Assembly (NCBI GenBank): GCA_963579235.1
Contig: CAUZFM010000003.1
Coordinates: forward strand, 1-51,439
DNA: 51,439 nucleotides
Direction: 5' to 3'
Source of the DNA: UBA1149 sp963579235
GTDB lineage: Bacteria; Desulfobacterota; Binatia; UBA1149
How positions within the stretch are numbered: the stretch's first letter is position 1; the number at the start of each line of letters is the position of its first letter. Positions 42,672-51,428 of the stretch are shown here, piece by piece. Made by a program: the position numbers and the translations under genes. Below the pieces are notes generated by a model. That model saw only the letters and a program-made list of their open reading frames with translations, had not been told where the DNA came from and made no database searches.

Positions 42672-43781
42672 ATGAGTGATGCCGACACCGAGGGACTTGA
42701 TTTCAAAGTGCGACGCGACGACTGGTCGCGCTGCGAATTCGTGCCCAACGAGGTGAGCCTTGAGCCGCCGGCGGGTGGCGTGCTTTTTCGCGTGGATCGC
42801 TTCGCGTTGACCGCCAACAACATCACCTACGCGGTGGCCGGTGACATGCTCGATTACTGGGGCTTCTTTCCGGCCGATGAGGGCTGGGGGCGTATACCGG
42901 TGATGGGTTTTGCCGACGTGCTCGCGTCGAGTCATCCGGCCGTCGCGGTGGGCGAGCGCGTGTTCGGCTTCTTTCCCATGTCGCGGCATCTTCTCATCGA
43001 GGCAGAGCGCAAAGGTGAGTCGGTGATAATCGATGCCTCGCCACATCGTTCGGGCCACGCGTTGTTCTACCGGCAGTACACTCCCGTGGCCTCGGACCCC
43101 TTGTACCAGGCTGTTGGCGGGGCCGCGCGAGAAGACGCGTTGATGATTTTCAGGGGCTTGTTCATGACGTCGTTTCTCGCCGACGACTACCTGGCCGAAA
43201 GCGACTTTGGCGGCGCCCGTGAGGTGGTCGTCATCAGTGCTTCGAGCAAAACCGCCATCGCTCTTGCCTGGGTGCTGTCGCGCCGAAGCGGGCTGGCGGT
43301 CACTGGCCTCACCTCGCCGGGCAACAGGGAGTTCGTTGAAGGCCTGGGTTGTTACGACAAGGTGGTGACCTACGACGCGTTGGACGAAATAGACGACGGC
43401 TGTCCGCTTGGCTTTGTCGATATGTCTGGCAACGCTGCTGTCCTGCGCAGCTTGCACGAGCGTTGCGGCGACAAGGTGAAGTTCTCGTTGCTGATCGGCG
43501 TGACCCACTGGCAACAGTCTGGCGATACCACGGACCTGTCGGGTGCAGCGCCGGAGTTTTTCTTTGCCCCGACCCAGGCCGAAAAACGAGTTGGCGACTG
43601 GGGTGCCGCCGGCTTCCAGGAGAGAGTGGGGGGCGCGCTCGTGCAGTTTCTCGAGTGGACAGACGACTGGCTGCAGCTACGGCGCGACAGCGGGCCGGAG
43701 GCTATGGAGCGGGTATATCTCGATACTCTCAAGGGCGGCCTTGACCCCAGCGTGGGCAGGCTGCTCTCGCCCTGGGACTGA
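42672..43781 (+). CDS. DUF2855 family protein
   Basis: This 369-residue protein resembles an MDR/quinone-oxidoreductase fold. It has RVDRFALTANNITYAVAGDM, FFPADEGWGRIPVMGFADVL and GERVFGFFPMSRHLLIEAER, then a Rossmann-type EVVVISASSKTAIALAWVL. This block order defines DUF2855. No zinc ligands are evident. The substrate is unknown. It lies 8 bp from the convergent Baeyer-Villiger-type monooxygenase gene. Confidence 0.85.
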   Translation: MSDADTEGLDFKVRRDDWSRCEFVPNEVSLEPPAGGVLFRVDRFALTANNITYAVAGDMLDYWGFFPADEGWGRIPVMGFADVLASSHPAVAVGERVFGFFPMSRHLLIEAERKGESVIIDASPHRSGHALFYRQYTPVASDPLYQAVGGAAREDALMIFRGLFMTSFLADDYLAESDFGGAREVVVISASSKTAIALAWVLSRRSGLAVTGLTSPGNREFVEGLGCYDKVVTYDALDEIDDGCPLGFVDMSGNAAVLRSLHERCGDKVKFSLLIGVTHWQQSGDTTDLSGAAPEFFFAPTQAEKRVGDWGAAGFQERVGGALVQFLEWTDDWLQLRRDSGPEAMERVYLDTLKGGLDPSVGRLLSPWD

Positions 43782-43789
43782 AGCCGCGG

Positions 43790-45238
43790 TTAGGAAGCGT
43801 TGATCTCTGAGATTCGCGGTGTCTTAAGATCGCGCCGGAAGCGGTCGGGCGTGTAGGGCCACAACGCCGGTATGCCGCGTTTGTCGAGGTACCAGCTGTT
43901 GCACCCCGTGCTCCACACCGAGCTGGCCAGCGCCTTTATGCGTTCCTCTTCGAGCTGGTCACAGACCTCGGGTTTCGGGGAGATTTTCTGCAGCTTTCCG
44001 CTCTGCAGCAACCGGAGGCACTTTATTATGTAGTCGCACTGCGTCTCGGTAACAGACATAAGCGAGAAGTTACCCACGGGTCCGTTGGGACCCTGCAGCA
44101 TGAAAAAGTTGGGGAAGCCGGCCAACGCTACGGTGCGGTAAGCCGTTACCGCCTCGCTCCACGCCTTGGCGAGGGTGACTTCGTTTTCGCCCACCAGGTT
44201 CATCGGGCGCATGAAGGCGTGGGGGTCGAAACCGGTGGCCAGTACCAGTACGTCGAGCTCGTGCAGGTCGCCGTCGGCAGTGCGTACGCCGCCGGGCTCT
44301 ACGCGCTCGATGTTTTCAGTTACGACCGAGCAGTTCGGCGATTGTACCGCTTCGTAAAAGCCTTCGGACATGATCAGGCGCTTGCACATCGGCTCGTAGT
44401 CGGGCGTGAGCTTTGCCCTGAGCTCGGGATCGCGCACGTTTTTCAGGTTGCGCCGGCAGGCCGCCGCTACCTGCGTGCGCTGCCAACCCGGTCTAATCAC
44501 TGCTCGCCCGCCGATCTGCTCGAAAAAAAGCCGCAGGGCGTGGTACACCAGGAACTGCAGGCCCGGCACATATCGAAGGACTTTCTTGAAACTGGCCGAG
44601 TAGACCTTGTCCCCCGACGGGGCGACCCACTGTGCGGTTCGCTGGAACATGGTCATCGTGTCGACGCGGGAGACCATCTCCGTGACCATCTGTATCGATG
44701 TCGATCCGTTGCCTACTACGCCTATTCGCTTACCGTCCAGCTGGACGTCGTGATCCCAGCGCGCCGAGTGAAAGCATGCTCCGTTGAAGGTGTCGATGCC
44801 TTCAATGTCGGGATAGCGCGGGTGGTGCAGCACCCCGGTGGCCGATACCACCACGTCGGCCCGCGTGCTTGACCCGTCCGAGAGATCCAGTTCCCAGCCG
44901 TCGCCGCGCCATCGGCACTCGGTGACCTCGGTGTTGAACCGAATAGAGCGTCTCACGTTGTACTTGTCGGCGACCGTCTCGAGGTACTGCCGAATTTCTT
45001 CACCAGAAGAAAATCGGTTGGTCCAGTCCGACTTCAACTCGAAGCTGTAGCTGTAGTAGTGTGACGGTACGTCGCAGGACAACCCCGGGTACGTGTTTTC
45101 ACGCCATGTACCGCCGACCGAGTCTGCCTTTTCGTAGATGTGGAAGTCGTCGAACCCGGCCTGCTGGAGTTTGATAGCCATGCACAGTCCGGACATACCC
45201 GAGCCTATGATGGCAACCGAGGGGTTCTGATTTTTCAT
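43790..45238 (-). CDS. Flavin-containing Baeyer-Villiger-type monooxygenase
   Basis: This 482-residue protein starts at ATG 45238, because the FAD motif begins at residue 9 (VAIIGSGMSGLCMAIKLQQA). The NADP motif is IGVVGNGSTSIQMVTEMVS. Between them, FNGACFHSARWD fits the type I BVMO fingerprint FxGxxxHxxxW(P/D). Such enzymes insert oxygen next to a ketone to give esters or lactones. The substrate could be a cyclic or steroidal ketone, consistent with the catabolic genes around it, but this is inference. Confidence 0.92.
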   Translation of the reverse strand: MKNQNPSVAIIGSGMSGLCMAIKLQQAGFDDFHIYEKADSVGGTWRENTYPGLSCDVPSHYYSYSFELKSDWTNRFSSGEEIRQYLETVADKYNVRRSIRFNTEVTECRWRGDGWELDLSDGSSTRADVVVSATGVLHHPRYPDIEGIDTFNGACFHSARWDHDVQLDGKRIGVVGNGSTSIQMVTEMVSRVDTMTMFQRTAQWVAPSGDKVYSASFKKVLRYVPGLQFLVYHALRLFFEQIGGRAVIRPGWQRTQVAAACRRNLKNVRDPELRAKLTPDYEPMCKRLIMSEGFYEAVQSPNCSVVTENIERVEPGGVRTADGDLHELDVLVLATGFDPHAFMRPMNLVGENEVTLAKAWSEAVTAYRTVALAGFPNFFMLQGPNGPVGNFSLMSVTETQCDYIIKCLRLLQSGKLQKISPKPEVCDQLEEERIKALASSVWSTGCNSWYLDKRGIPALWPYTPDRFRRDLKTPRISEINAS

Positions 45239-45348
45239 GCTGCTGATTATCTTTCTGCCGGTGGGCCGTCGGCGGTAATGGCAAACTAGCCGCCCGGCCA
45301 AGCCCTGCCAAGAGGGGAAAGGCGTTGGAAACCCCCGTTGCGGACGCG

Positions 45349-45369
45349 TCCCCCTTTTGCGATGGGGGA
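45349..45369 (+). promoter_or_regulatory. Inverted repeat in the pyrK leader
   Basis: TCCCCC (45349-45354) and GGGGGA (45364-45369) pair across 9 nt, 27 bp before the pyrK ATG. It may be a leader hairpin. The divergent region 45239-45396 otherwise shows only GC-rich sequence. Confidence 0.25.
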
Positions 45370-45396
45370 GGGGAAAGAATAATTGTCGACAGCAGC

Positions 45397-46182
45397 ATGA
45401 AGGCAAGGCGCATAAGTTCGCGAGTAGTCGAGGTAACGCCGCTGGGCAAGGGCCTGGCGCGCGTGGATCTCGAAGGACCGGATCTTGCCCGCGGCGCAGG
45501 CTGCGGTTGTTTTGCCATGGTCGAGGTACCCGGCAACGGCGGTTGCGTGCTTCCGCGGCCCTATTCTCTCTTCCTTACCGTTACCGAGGATCGGGTAGCC
45601 CTGCTGGTCAAGGACATGGGACGAGGGTCAGCCACCCTGCTGGCGGCGAGGCCGGGCGACGAACTCGCCGTGCTGTCGCCCCTCGGCAACGAGTTTCCCG
45701 AGCCCGTTGGGAGCTGCTGGGCGGTTGCCGGCGGAGTAGGCGCTGCGCCATTCGGCTACCTGGCCGCACGCAAAGGGGTAGAGGTAATTTTTGGCGCCCA
45801 GGACGCGGGGCAAAGCGGTTTTGCGGGCGCCCTCGAGGATGTGGGCGCCACCGTGGAGCTTGCCACCCTGGATGGCTCGGCCGGCTTCAAGGGCACCGTG
45901 GTCGACTGCCTGCTCGCACGCCTTGAAAACGACCGGCCGGACGTGATTTTTTCTTGCGGTCCCACCGGCATGATGCAGGCGGTGGCCGCCGTGGCGCGCG
46001 AACACGGGATAGCCTGCCACGTGAGCCTCGAGGCGCGCATGGGTTGCGGCTGGGGTGTTTGTCGCGGCTGCGTACACCGCGACGCGAGCGGGGGCTGGCG
46101 CTGCATCTGCGAAGACGGCCCCGTGTACGACGCCGACGATATTTTTGCCGCCGTGGAAACAGCGAAGGGAGCAGGCGCCTGA
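45397..46182 (+). CDS. pyrK: Dihydroorotate dehydrogenase electron-transfer subunit (PyrK-like)
   Basis: This 261-residue ferredoxin-reductase-type protein has the FAD-binding LPRPYSLFLT, an NAD-binding Rossmann part (AVAGGVGAAPFGYLAARK) and IFSCGPTGMMQAVA. The C-terminal [2Fe-2S] Cys cluster is MGCGWGVCRGCVHR plus CICEDGPVY. It passes electrons between NAD and the PyrD flavin in class 1B enzymes. The stop overlaps the pyrD ATG (TGATG). ATG 45397 is the first good start in frame. Confidence 0.93.
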   Translation: MKARRISSRVVEVTPLGKGLARVDLEGPDLARGAGCGCFAMVEVPGNGGCVLPRPYSLFLTVTEDRVALLVKDMGRGSATLLAARPGDELAVLSPLGNEFPEPVGSCWAVAGGVGAAPFGYLAARKGVEVIFGAQDAGQSGFAGALEDVGATVELATLDGSAGFKGTVVDCLLARLENDRPDVIFSCGPTGMMQAVAAVAREHGIACHVSLEARMGCGWGVCRGCVHRDASGGWRCICEDGPVYDADDIFAAVETAKGAGA

Positions 46183-47090
46183 TGTCGGCGGCCACCGACC
46201 TGTCGGTAGATGTAGGCGGCCTCAGTTGGCCCACGCCGGTTGGCCTGGCCTCGGGTTGCTGTGGTTATGGCCGCGAGCTCGAAGACCGCGTGGACGGAGT
46301 CGACCTCGGAAAAGTCGGCGCGATCTTCACCAAGGGGCTTTCGCTGGAGCCGCGCGAGGGCAACGCTCCCGAGTGGGCGTCCAACCCGCCGGGTCGGATC
46401 ACCGAGCTGCCCGGCGCGATGATAAACGCCATCGGCCTGGCCAACCCGGGAGTCGACGCGTTCATAAGTGACAAGTTACCGTGGCTCGCCGAGTGGCGCG
46501 AGCGTTTCGGCGGCCGGGTGATCGCCAATATATTCGGCGAAACCGTAGAGGAGTACGCCGAGCTTGCACGTCGTCTCGACAGTGCCGACGGTGTCGATGG
46601 CGTAGAGCTCAACCTGTCCTGTCCCAACGTGGAGAAGGGTGGCTTGGAGTTCGGCCAGGATGCCGAGGCCTGCGCGGGGGTGACGGCGGCCGTGCGCGAA
46701 GTCACGGGTAAGTTCGTGGCCGTAAAACTCTCGCCGGCCTGCGACGTTGGTGCTCTTTCGGCCGCGGCCGAGCGGGCAGGCGCGCAGGCGCTCTCGATCA
46801 GTAATACGCTGCCGGTTTCCCAGGCGGCGTTGGCATTTGACCCGGTCCCCGAGCTGCCGTCCATGGGCGGCATAAGCGGTCCTGTGTTGAGGCCACTGGC
46901 GCTGGAGGCCACGAGGAGTGCACGCGCCGCCAGCAGTCTTGCCATCATAGGCATAGGCGGCATCGCCACGGCTGATCACGTGCGCGAGTTTTTTGCTGCG
47001 GGCGCCTGCGCCGTGCAGGTGGGTACCGCTTTGTTCGGCGACCCCGATGCCTGCGCCCGCATATGTCGCGGTATCCAGGGGACCGCTTAG
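46182..47090 (+). CDS. pyrD: Dihydroorotate dehydrogenase, class 1B catalytic subunit
   Basis: This 302-residue TIM-barrel flavoprotein oxidises dihydroorotate to orotate in pyrimidine synthesis. It has TPVGLASGCCGYGRELED, IFTKGLSLEPREGN, GVELNLSCPNVEKGG with the catalytic Cys of class 1 enzymes, and IIGIGGIATADHVREFFAAG with the phosphate-binding loop. The upstream overlapping pyrK marks it as class 1B. No other pyrimidine genes are in the window. Confidence 0.94.
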   Translation: MSAATDLSVDVGGLSWPTPVGLASGCCGYGRELEDRVDGVDLGKVGAIFTKGLSLEPREGNAPEWASNPPGRITELPGAMINAIGLANPGVDAFISDKLPWLAEWRERFGGRVIANIFGETVEEYAELARRLDSADGVDGVELNLSCPNVEKGGLEFGQDAEACAGVTAAVREVTGKFVAVKLSPACDVGALSAAAERAGAQALSISNTLPVSQAALAFDPVPELPSMGGISGPVLRPLALEATRSARAASSLAIIGIGGIATADHVREFFAAGACAVQVGTALFGDPDACARICRGIQGTA

Positions 47091-47112
47091 AGAGAGCTGC
47101 GCCTCGAGCGTA

Positions 47113-47172
47113 ACGGGGCCCATTGCAACGGAGCCCAGCCTGACGGGTTCCATGTCAACGGGTCCTTAGTGC
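47113..47172 (+). repeat. Four degenerate 15-bp tandem repeats
   Basis: Units start at 47113, 47128, 47143 and 47158, each beginning with (A/G)ACGG. They lie between pyrD and the glyoxalase-like gene. Read in one frame they give Asn/Asp-Gly pentads that end at a stop; the minus strand gives (Pro/Ser)-Val-x-(Leu/Met) pentads. No initiation signal supports either as a gene. Confidence 0.6.
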
Positions 47173-47205
47173 AAAGGCTCTGCGGTCGAGATAGTAATAG
47201 CCCAG

Positions 47206-47625
47206 ATGAAGTACCTCCACAGCATGATTCGCGTCGTTGATCTCAAAGCGACGATGGATTTTTTCTGCAACAAGCTCGGCCTCACCGAGCTGGGGCGTTT
47301 TGATAACGACGCGGGCAGGTTCACGCTGGTGTTTCTCGCGGTCCCGGGAAACGAGGAAGCCCAGGTCGAGCTGACCTGGAACTGGGATGCCGAGCAACTC
47401 GACGGCGGCCGCAACTTTGGCCACCTGGCCTACGAGGTTGATAACATCTACGAGCTTTGCGAGCGTTTGCGCGAGGGCGGTGTCACCATCAACCGCCCGC
47501 CTCGAGATGGGCACATGGCCTTCGTGCGCTCGCCCGATGGCATCTCTATTGAACTGCTTCAGAAAGGGGCATCGTTGCCCGTCGCCGAACCGTGGGCCTC
47601 GATGCCCAACAGCGGCGAGTGGTAG
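47206..47625 (+). CDS. Glyoxalase I-like VOC protein
   Basis: This 139-residue protein has all four glyoxalase I metal ligands by position: His5 (YLHSMIRVVDL), Glu55 (AQVELTWNW), His73 (NFGHLAYEVDNIYEL) and Glu116 (DGISIELLQ). The length is normal for GloA. It would convert the methylglyoxal-glutathione hemithioacetal to lactoylglutathione, but related VOC proteins with other thiols or substrates cannot be excluded. Confidence 0.85.
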   Translation: MKYLHSMIRVVDLKATMDFFCNKLGLTELGRFDNDAGRFTLVFLAVPGNEEAQVELTWNWDAEQLDGGRNFGHLAYEVDNIYELCERLREGGVTINRPPRDGHMAFVRSPDGISIELLQKGASLPVAEPWASMPNSGEW

Positions 47626-47661
47626 GGAGCTCGTTCAAGGTTGCAGAAGGTGACCGGGGCA

Positions 47662-48540
47662 ATGATGGGCACTGACAGTAGGAGTTGTTCGGGACGGACG
47701 TGGCCACGAGTTCTCGTGGGTATCGTTGTTGTGCTGGGACTTTTTGCCTGGCAGGTGCTGCCGCAAATCTTGCATGCTGCCGGTCTGCACCCGGTTTGCG
47801 AAGAGTATGCGGGGGATCTTACTGGCCGGCGGGCGCTGGTGGTCGCGACAAATCACGACACCCTGGGCGACACGGGTCGACCCACGGGGGTGGCGGCCTC
47901 GGAGCTGACGGCCGCCTACTACGAGTTTCTCGACGCGGGCATGGAAGTCGACGTGGCCAGCCCGCTCGGGGGCCGTATACCGGTGGACCCCCAAACCCTG
48001 CTCTGGCTGATCAGATCGGAGTACGACGAGCGCTATCTGGATGACCCGGTGTTGACGGGCATGGTGGAGGAGTCCTTGTCGGTGGCCGACCTGGACGTGT
48101 CGCACTACGACATCGTCTACCTGGCCGGCGGCTGGGGGGCGGCGTGGGACCTGGGTAAATCCGGCGAACTGGGCGACGCGGTGACGGAGGCCTGGCAGGC
48201 GGGCGCGGTCGTGGGTGGCGTGTGTCACGGCCCGCTCGGCTTGTTGCTGGCCCGCGACGAGCAGGGGCAGGCGCTGGTTCGCGGGCGCAGGCTCACTGCC
48301 GTGACCGACAAGCAGCTGCGCGAACTGGGCATAGAGATGACCCCGCAGCACCCGGAGAGTGAGCTGCGAGGAGCGGGCGCACTGTTCGAGGCAAACACGG
48401 CCCTGCGTGACATACTGGCCACGCGCGTGGTGGTCGACGGCCGCCTGGTGACCGGACAGAACCAGAACTCGGGCTGTGCCACCGCGCAGGCCATGATGAA
48501 AGTCACTGTCGAGAGCGGGCGAAGGAAAGCCGGTGCCTGA
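47662..48540 (+). CDS. Membrane-anchored DJ-1/PfpI family protein
   Basis: From ATG 47662 the protein is 292 residues; TTG 47641 and ATG 47665 are alternatives. One N-terminal membrane segment (VLVGIVVVLGLFAWQVLPQIL) precedes the DJ-1/PfpI domain. It has GRPTGVAASELTAAYYEFLD, VDVASPLGGRIPVDP, and the nucleophile elbow VVGGVCHGPLGLLLARD with its Cys. The domain resembles Hsp31/YhbO-type class I glutamine amidotransferase-like proteins (glyoxalase III, deglycase or chaperone activities are reported). It follows a glyoxalase-like gene by 36 bp and overlaps plsC by 8 bp, hinting at aldehyde stress. Confidence 0.85.
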   Translation: MMGTDSRSCSGRTWPRVLVGIVVVLGLFAWQVLPQILHAAGLHPVCEEYAGDLTGRRALVVATNHDTLGDTGRPTGVAASELTAAYYEFLDAGMEVDVASPLGGRIPVDPQTLLWLIRSEYDERYLDDPVLTGMVEESLSVADLDVSHYDIVYLAGGWGAAWDLGKSGELGDAVTEAWQAGAVVGGVCHGPLGLLLARDEQGQALVRGRRLTAVTDKQLRELGIEMTPQHPESELRGAGALFEANTALRDILATRVVVDGRLVTGQNQNSGCATAQAMMKVTVESGRRKAGA

Positions 48541-49339
48541 GGAAGAGTTGCTCGGTCCCCAGCCTTTGCCCGCAGCGGGTCCACTCGACTGGCTGATGAC
48601 GGCGCCTTTCGTCGCCGCTTTCTGGGCCGTGCTGATTTTCTTTGATCTTCCGCAGCGTATCGCCCGCCTGTTCGGCCCGCGTCCGCACGAAATAGTAGTC
48701 GGTTGCCTGCTGCACGGCCTGGTGGGAGCCTTGCGCGTGATCGGCACCAGCATCGAGGTTGAGCGCTCGCCCCTGGTCAAACCCGCTACGGCTTACCTGC
48801 TGGTGGCCAACCATCAGAGCCTGCTCGACATACCCGTGGTCGGCTCCCTGTTGTTCAGCAACTACCCCAAGTACGTGTCCAAGTTCGAGCTGGCCAGGTG
48901 GATACCCAGTATCTCGTATAATCTCAGGCGTGGCGGCAACGCGCTCATCAACCGGGGCAATCGCCAACAGGCGCAACGCGCGATTTCAGAGGCCGTGTCT
49001 ACGGCTGCCGAGCGCGGCGTGTCGATGTTGATCTACCCCGAGGGCACCCGCAGTCGCCACGGTGAGCTTCGGGCGTTCAAGCTGGCAGGCACCCAGTCGA
49101 TGATGGACGCGGCGCCTGAACTCGAGATCGTCCCGGTCGCGATTGAGAACTCCTGGCGACTGCTCGCCAACAACCTCCTGCCCGCGGCCTGGGGCACCAG
49201 GATAAAGGTGAAGATCGGCGATCCCATTGCCCGTAACGTAGGGCAGGACGCGGGCGAGGTACTCGATCGTTGCCGAATTTTTATCTCCGAAGCGTTGCTC
49301 GAATGGCGAAGCGAAGAACCGCGCGCATCGGCCGACTGA
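48533..49339 (+). CDS. 1-acyl-sn-glycerol-3-phosphate acyltransferase (PlsC-like)
   Basis: This 268-residue protein starts at GTG 48533, inside the previous gene's end. It has one or two N-terminal membrane segments (APFVAAFWAVLIFFDLP). The acyltransferase motifs are HQSLLD (His94, Asp99; the HX4D catalytic pair) and IYPEGTRSRHG (Glu170). It would acylate lysophosphatidic acid or a related acceptor at the inner membrane. Confidence 0.92.
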   Translation: MPEEELLGPQPLPAAGPLDWLMTAPFVAAFWAVLIFFDLPQRIARLFGPRPHEIVVGCLLHGLVGALRVIGTSIEVERSPLVKPATAYLLVANHQSLLDIPVVGSLLFSNYPKYVSKFELARWIPSISYNLRRGGNALINRGNRQQAQRAISEAVSTAAERGVSMLIYPEGTRSRHGELRAFKLAGTQSMMDAAPELEIVPVAIENSWRLLANNLLPAAWGTRIKVKIGDPIARNVGQDAGEVLDRCRIFISEALLEWRSEEPRASAD

Positions 49340-49360
49340 GCCGCAGTCCGGCGGTAGGCA

Positions 49361-50047
49361 CTACTCACCCAGCTGCATCGCGGCAACCGACCCGTTGGAA
49401 AGCTCGACCTCAAAGCGCGAGCCGGGTGTTGCCGCCACGGGTGCTGTCATCGAACCGCAGATTATAATGTCGCCGGCTTCAAGCCGCTCTCCGAAACCGT
49501 CGAGCAGTCGGGCAAGGTAGACGAGCAGCTTCGGCACATCCCCGGTAGTCTCGAGGCAGTCAAGGTCTGACATGGTTTCACCGCCGATCTTTATCGTGGC
49601 GCGCAGGCCATGCAGGTCGCAGCGGGGTGGGGGCGTCAGCAATTCGCCGGTCGTAAAAGCTCGGTGGAATACGCCTTCGGCCAGGATGTCTTCAAACTCG
49701 TCAAAGGGGCGGTCAAAGTCGACAAGTTCTATGGCCGCAGCAACCGAGCCCACCGCTGCGGCCGCCTGTTCGACATCGGCCGTGGCGGGCAGGCCGTGGG
49801 CCAGTAGCACGGCCAGCTCGGGCTCGAGCAAGGCCCTGGTAGCGCCCGCAAGTGAGCAGTCAGCTGGGCTTTCGTGCAGGGTGTTCCCCGCAAGTCCCGC
49901 CACCAGCGAGCCATCGAGTCCGAGTTGTTCCTGGATCGCGGGCGAGTTGAAAGCCACCTTGTAGCCCAGCCGCCGCGCGCCCTCGTGGATGCGATCAGTA
50001 TGACTCTTGAAGTGACGCTCGAGGCCTTTGTTTACGGAATCATTCAC
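49361..50047 (-). CDS. 2-keto-4-pentenoate hydratase-like protein
   Basis: This 228-residue protein belongs to the MhpD/FAH-like hydratase family: GYKVAFNSPAIQEQLGLDGS, the metal-binding LLEPELAVLLAHG, AAIELVDFDRPFDEFEDILA and AGDIIICGSMTAPVAATPGS. It is about 30 residues shorter than MhpD at the N-terminus. Hydratases of this type act after meta-cleavage, adding water to 2-hydroxypenta-2,4-dienoate, or decarboxylate oxalocrotonate. It could complete the ring-cleavage gene set at 36-40.7 kb, although it is 9 kb away. Confidence 0.87.
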   Translation of the reverse strand: MNDSVNKGLERHFKSHTDRIHEGARRLGYKVAFNSPAIQEQLGLDGSLVAGLAGNTLHESPADCSLAGATRALLEPELAVLLAHGLPATADVEQAAAAVGSVAAAIELVDFDRPFDEFEDILAEGVFHRAFTTGELLTPPPRCDLHGLRATIKIGGETMSDLDCLETTGDVPKLLVYLARLLDGFGERLEAGDIIICGSMTAPVAATPGSRFEVELSNGSVAAMQLGE

Positions 50048-50077
50048 TGCGGGTCTCGTTCATCGCCGATTTGAGCG

Positions 50078-50100
50078 CTGGCAGATAATGACACTGCCAG
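50078..50100. promoter_or_regulatory. CTGGCAG-N9-CTGCCAG inverted repeat in a divergent promoter region
   Basis: Perfect 7-bp arms (50078-50084, 50094-50100) lie in the 81-bp region between the hydratase-like gene and the PLP-enzyme gene. The symmetry and place suit a dimeric repressor or activator acting on both genes. Confidence 0.5.
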
Positions 50101-50128
50101 TCACCTGCGCCAAACTTCTTTTATTGCA

Positions 50129-51205
50129 ATGGCGACGCGAGTAGAAGAGCTGGATTGCTTTCCCCGCATGGGCTGGGTGGAAGGCCCAACGCCTGTGGTC
50201 GAGCTCGACGGGCTGGCTGCAGAGCTGGGACTCGGGTGGCTGGGTATAAAGCGCGATGACGCTATCGGCAAGTTTGGCGGCAGCAGCAAGGTGCGCAAGC
50301 TCGATTACCTGCTGGCCTCGCCTCGCTTCAACAGGGCACCGGCCTGGGTGTCGGTGGGCGCCATCGGTTCGGGGCATCTCGCTTGTCTTGCCCAGGCAGC
50401 CACTGAGTTGGACAAGCGATTGCGCGTTCACGTGTTTAACGAACCGCTGAGCGATGGCGTGGTGGACAACCTGGCGGCCATCGCTGGTGGTTCAGCTGAA
50501 ATGCAGCACCACCGTTCGCGCATTACAATGGTGCTTCGCAACCCGGCGTTGTTTCTTGGCCGGGGTGCCGCGGACTGCCCGGTGATACCGGCCGGCGGAA
50601 CCCAGCGAGTGGGCACGCTGGGGACGGTGCGTGCGGGGTTGGAGCTGGCCGAACAGGTTCGGGCCGGGCTGCTGCCCGAACCCACTCGAGTCGTCCTGCC
50701 CTGGGGTACGGGTGGAACGGTTGTCGGCTTGTCGGTGGGGCTTGCGCTGGGTGGGCTGCCCACCCGGGTCGATGCGGTGGCGGTGGTCGAAAGAATTCTT
50801 TCGACCAGGAGTATGCTCGCAAGCCAGCAGCGAGGGGTGATCGCGTTACTCGAATCGGCCGGGGTGGAAGGCGCTCGTGGTCTGCAACCGGCGGCGGTCA
50901 CCATGTTGCGCGGCCAACTCGGCCGCGGCTACGGCCATCCCACTGCCGCGGCACTTGGGGCCGTCAAACGCGCGCAGGTTGCTGGCTTGAAGCTGGAACC
51001 CGTTTACTCGGGCAAGGCCCTGGCGCTTCTGCTCGACCAGCCGCCTCGAGGAGCAGAGCAGTCTACCGGCGCGAAGCGGCCGGACAACGAGGCCGTCTTG
51101 TTCTGGAACACCAACCGTGGCCCTTTGCCCGCGCCCGGTAACGATTGGCGCAAGCGCTTGCCCGACAGCCTCGATGGCTGGCTGCCGGCCGGGCAGGCCG
51201 TCTGA
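50129..51205 (+). CDS. PLP-dependent D-cysteine desulfhydrase / ACC deaminase-like enzyme
   Basis: This 358-residue fold-type II PLP enzyme has FGGSSKVRKLDYLLASPRF. The Lys of SSK takes the place of the PLP Lys in the usual GNK-TRKLE motif. Further blocks are VSVGAIGSGHLACLAQAATE, IPAGGTQRVGTLGTVRAGLE and VLPWGTGGTVVGLSVGLALG. The family includes D-cysteine desulfhydrase and 1-aminocyclopropane-1-carboxylate deaminase. The SSK variant and SVGAIGSGH loop leave the substrate open. Confidence 0.85.
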   Translation: MATRVEELDCFPRMGWVEGPTPVVELDGLAAELGLGWLGIKRDDAIGKFGGSSKVRKLDYLLASPRFNRAPAWVSVGAIGSGHLACLAQAATELDKRLRVHVFNEPLSDGVVDNLAAIAGGSAEMQHHRSRITMVLRNPALFLGRGAADCPVIPAGGTQRVGTLGTVRAGLELAEQVRAGLLPEPTRVVLPWGTGGTVVGLSVGLALGGLPTRVDAVAVVERILSTRSMLASQQRGVIALLESAGVEGARGLQPAAVTMLRGQLGRGYGHPTAAALGAVKRAQVAGLKLEPVYSGKALALLLDQPPRGAEQSTGAKRPDNEAVLFWNTNRGPLPAPGNDWRKRLPDSLDGWLPAGQAV

Positions 51206-51300
51206 AGAGCCGGGTCCGGCTGTCAGTAAGCCGAGCGGGGAACGTCGGCGAATCGGGGTGCTCCGCTGCAAACCCGCCCACACGGTAGCGACCTTCGAGC

Positions 51301-51316
51301 GCTAACTTACGTTAGC
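51301..51316 (+). promoter_or_regulatory. GCTAAC-TTAC-GTTAGC palindrome (candidate upstream activator site)
   Basis: Perfect 6-bp arms lie about 60-70 bp upstream of the -24 element of the sigma-54 promoter that follows. That distance is typical of enhancer sites for sigma-54 activators. A TetR-type operator is an alternative reading. Confidence 0.45.
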
Positions 51317-51369
51317 AGCACAGCCCCGGTTATAGCCCGTGTTTACTGGGTTTCCGGGCCGTTACCGTT

Positions 51370-51385
51370 TGGCACAGCAGTTGCT
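51370..51385 (+). promoter_or_regulatory. Sigma-54 (-24/-12) promoter
   Basis: TGGCACA-GCAG-TTGCT matches the consensus TGGCACG-N4-TTGCW at all but one base, including the invariant GG and GC at the correct spacing. It lies in intergenic sequence and points to a gene off the right edge. Confidence 0.7.
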
Positions 51386-51428
51386 TTGACAGGGGCATGC
51401 CGGCGCGGGCTCAACCCGCGGCGCAAAC

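Noticed and set aside
51386..51414. TTGACA at 51386 as a sigma-70 -35 element for the gene beyond the right edge.
   Set aside because: No acceptable -10 lies 16-18 bp downstream, and the site overlaps the much better sigma-54 match.
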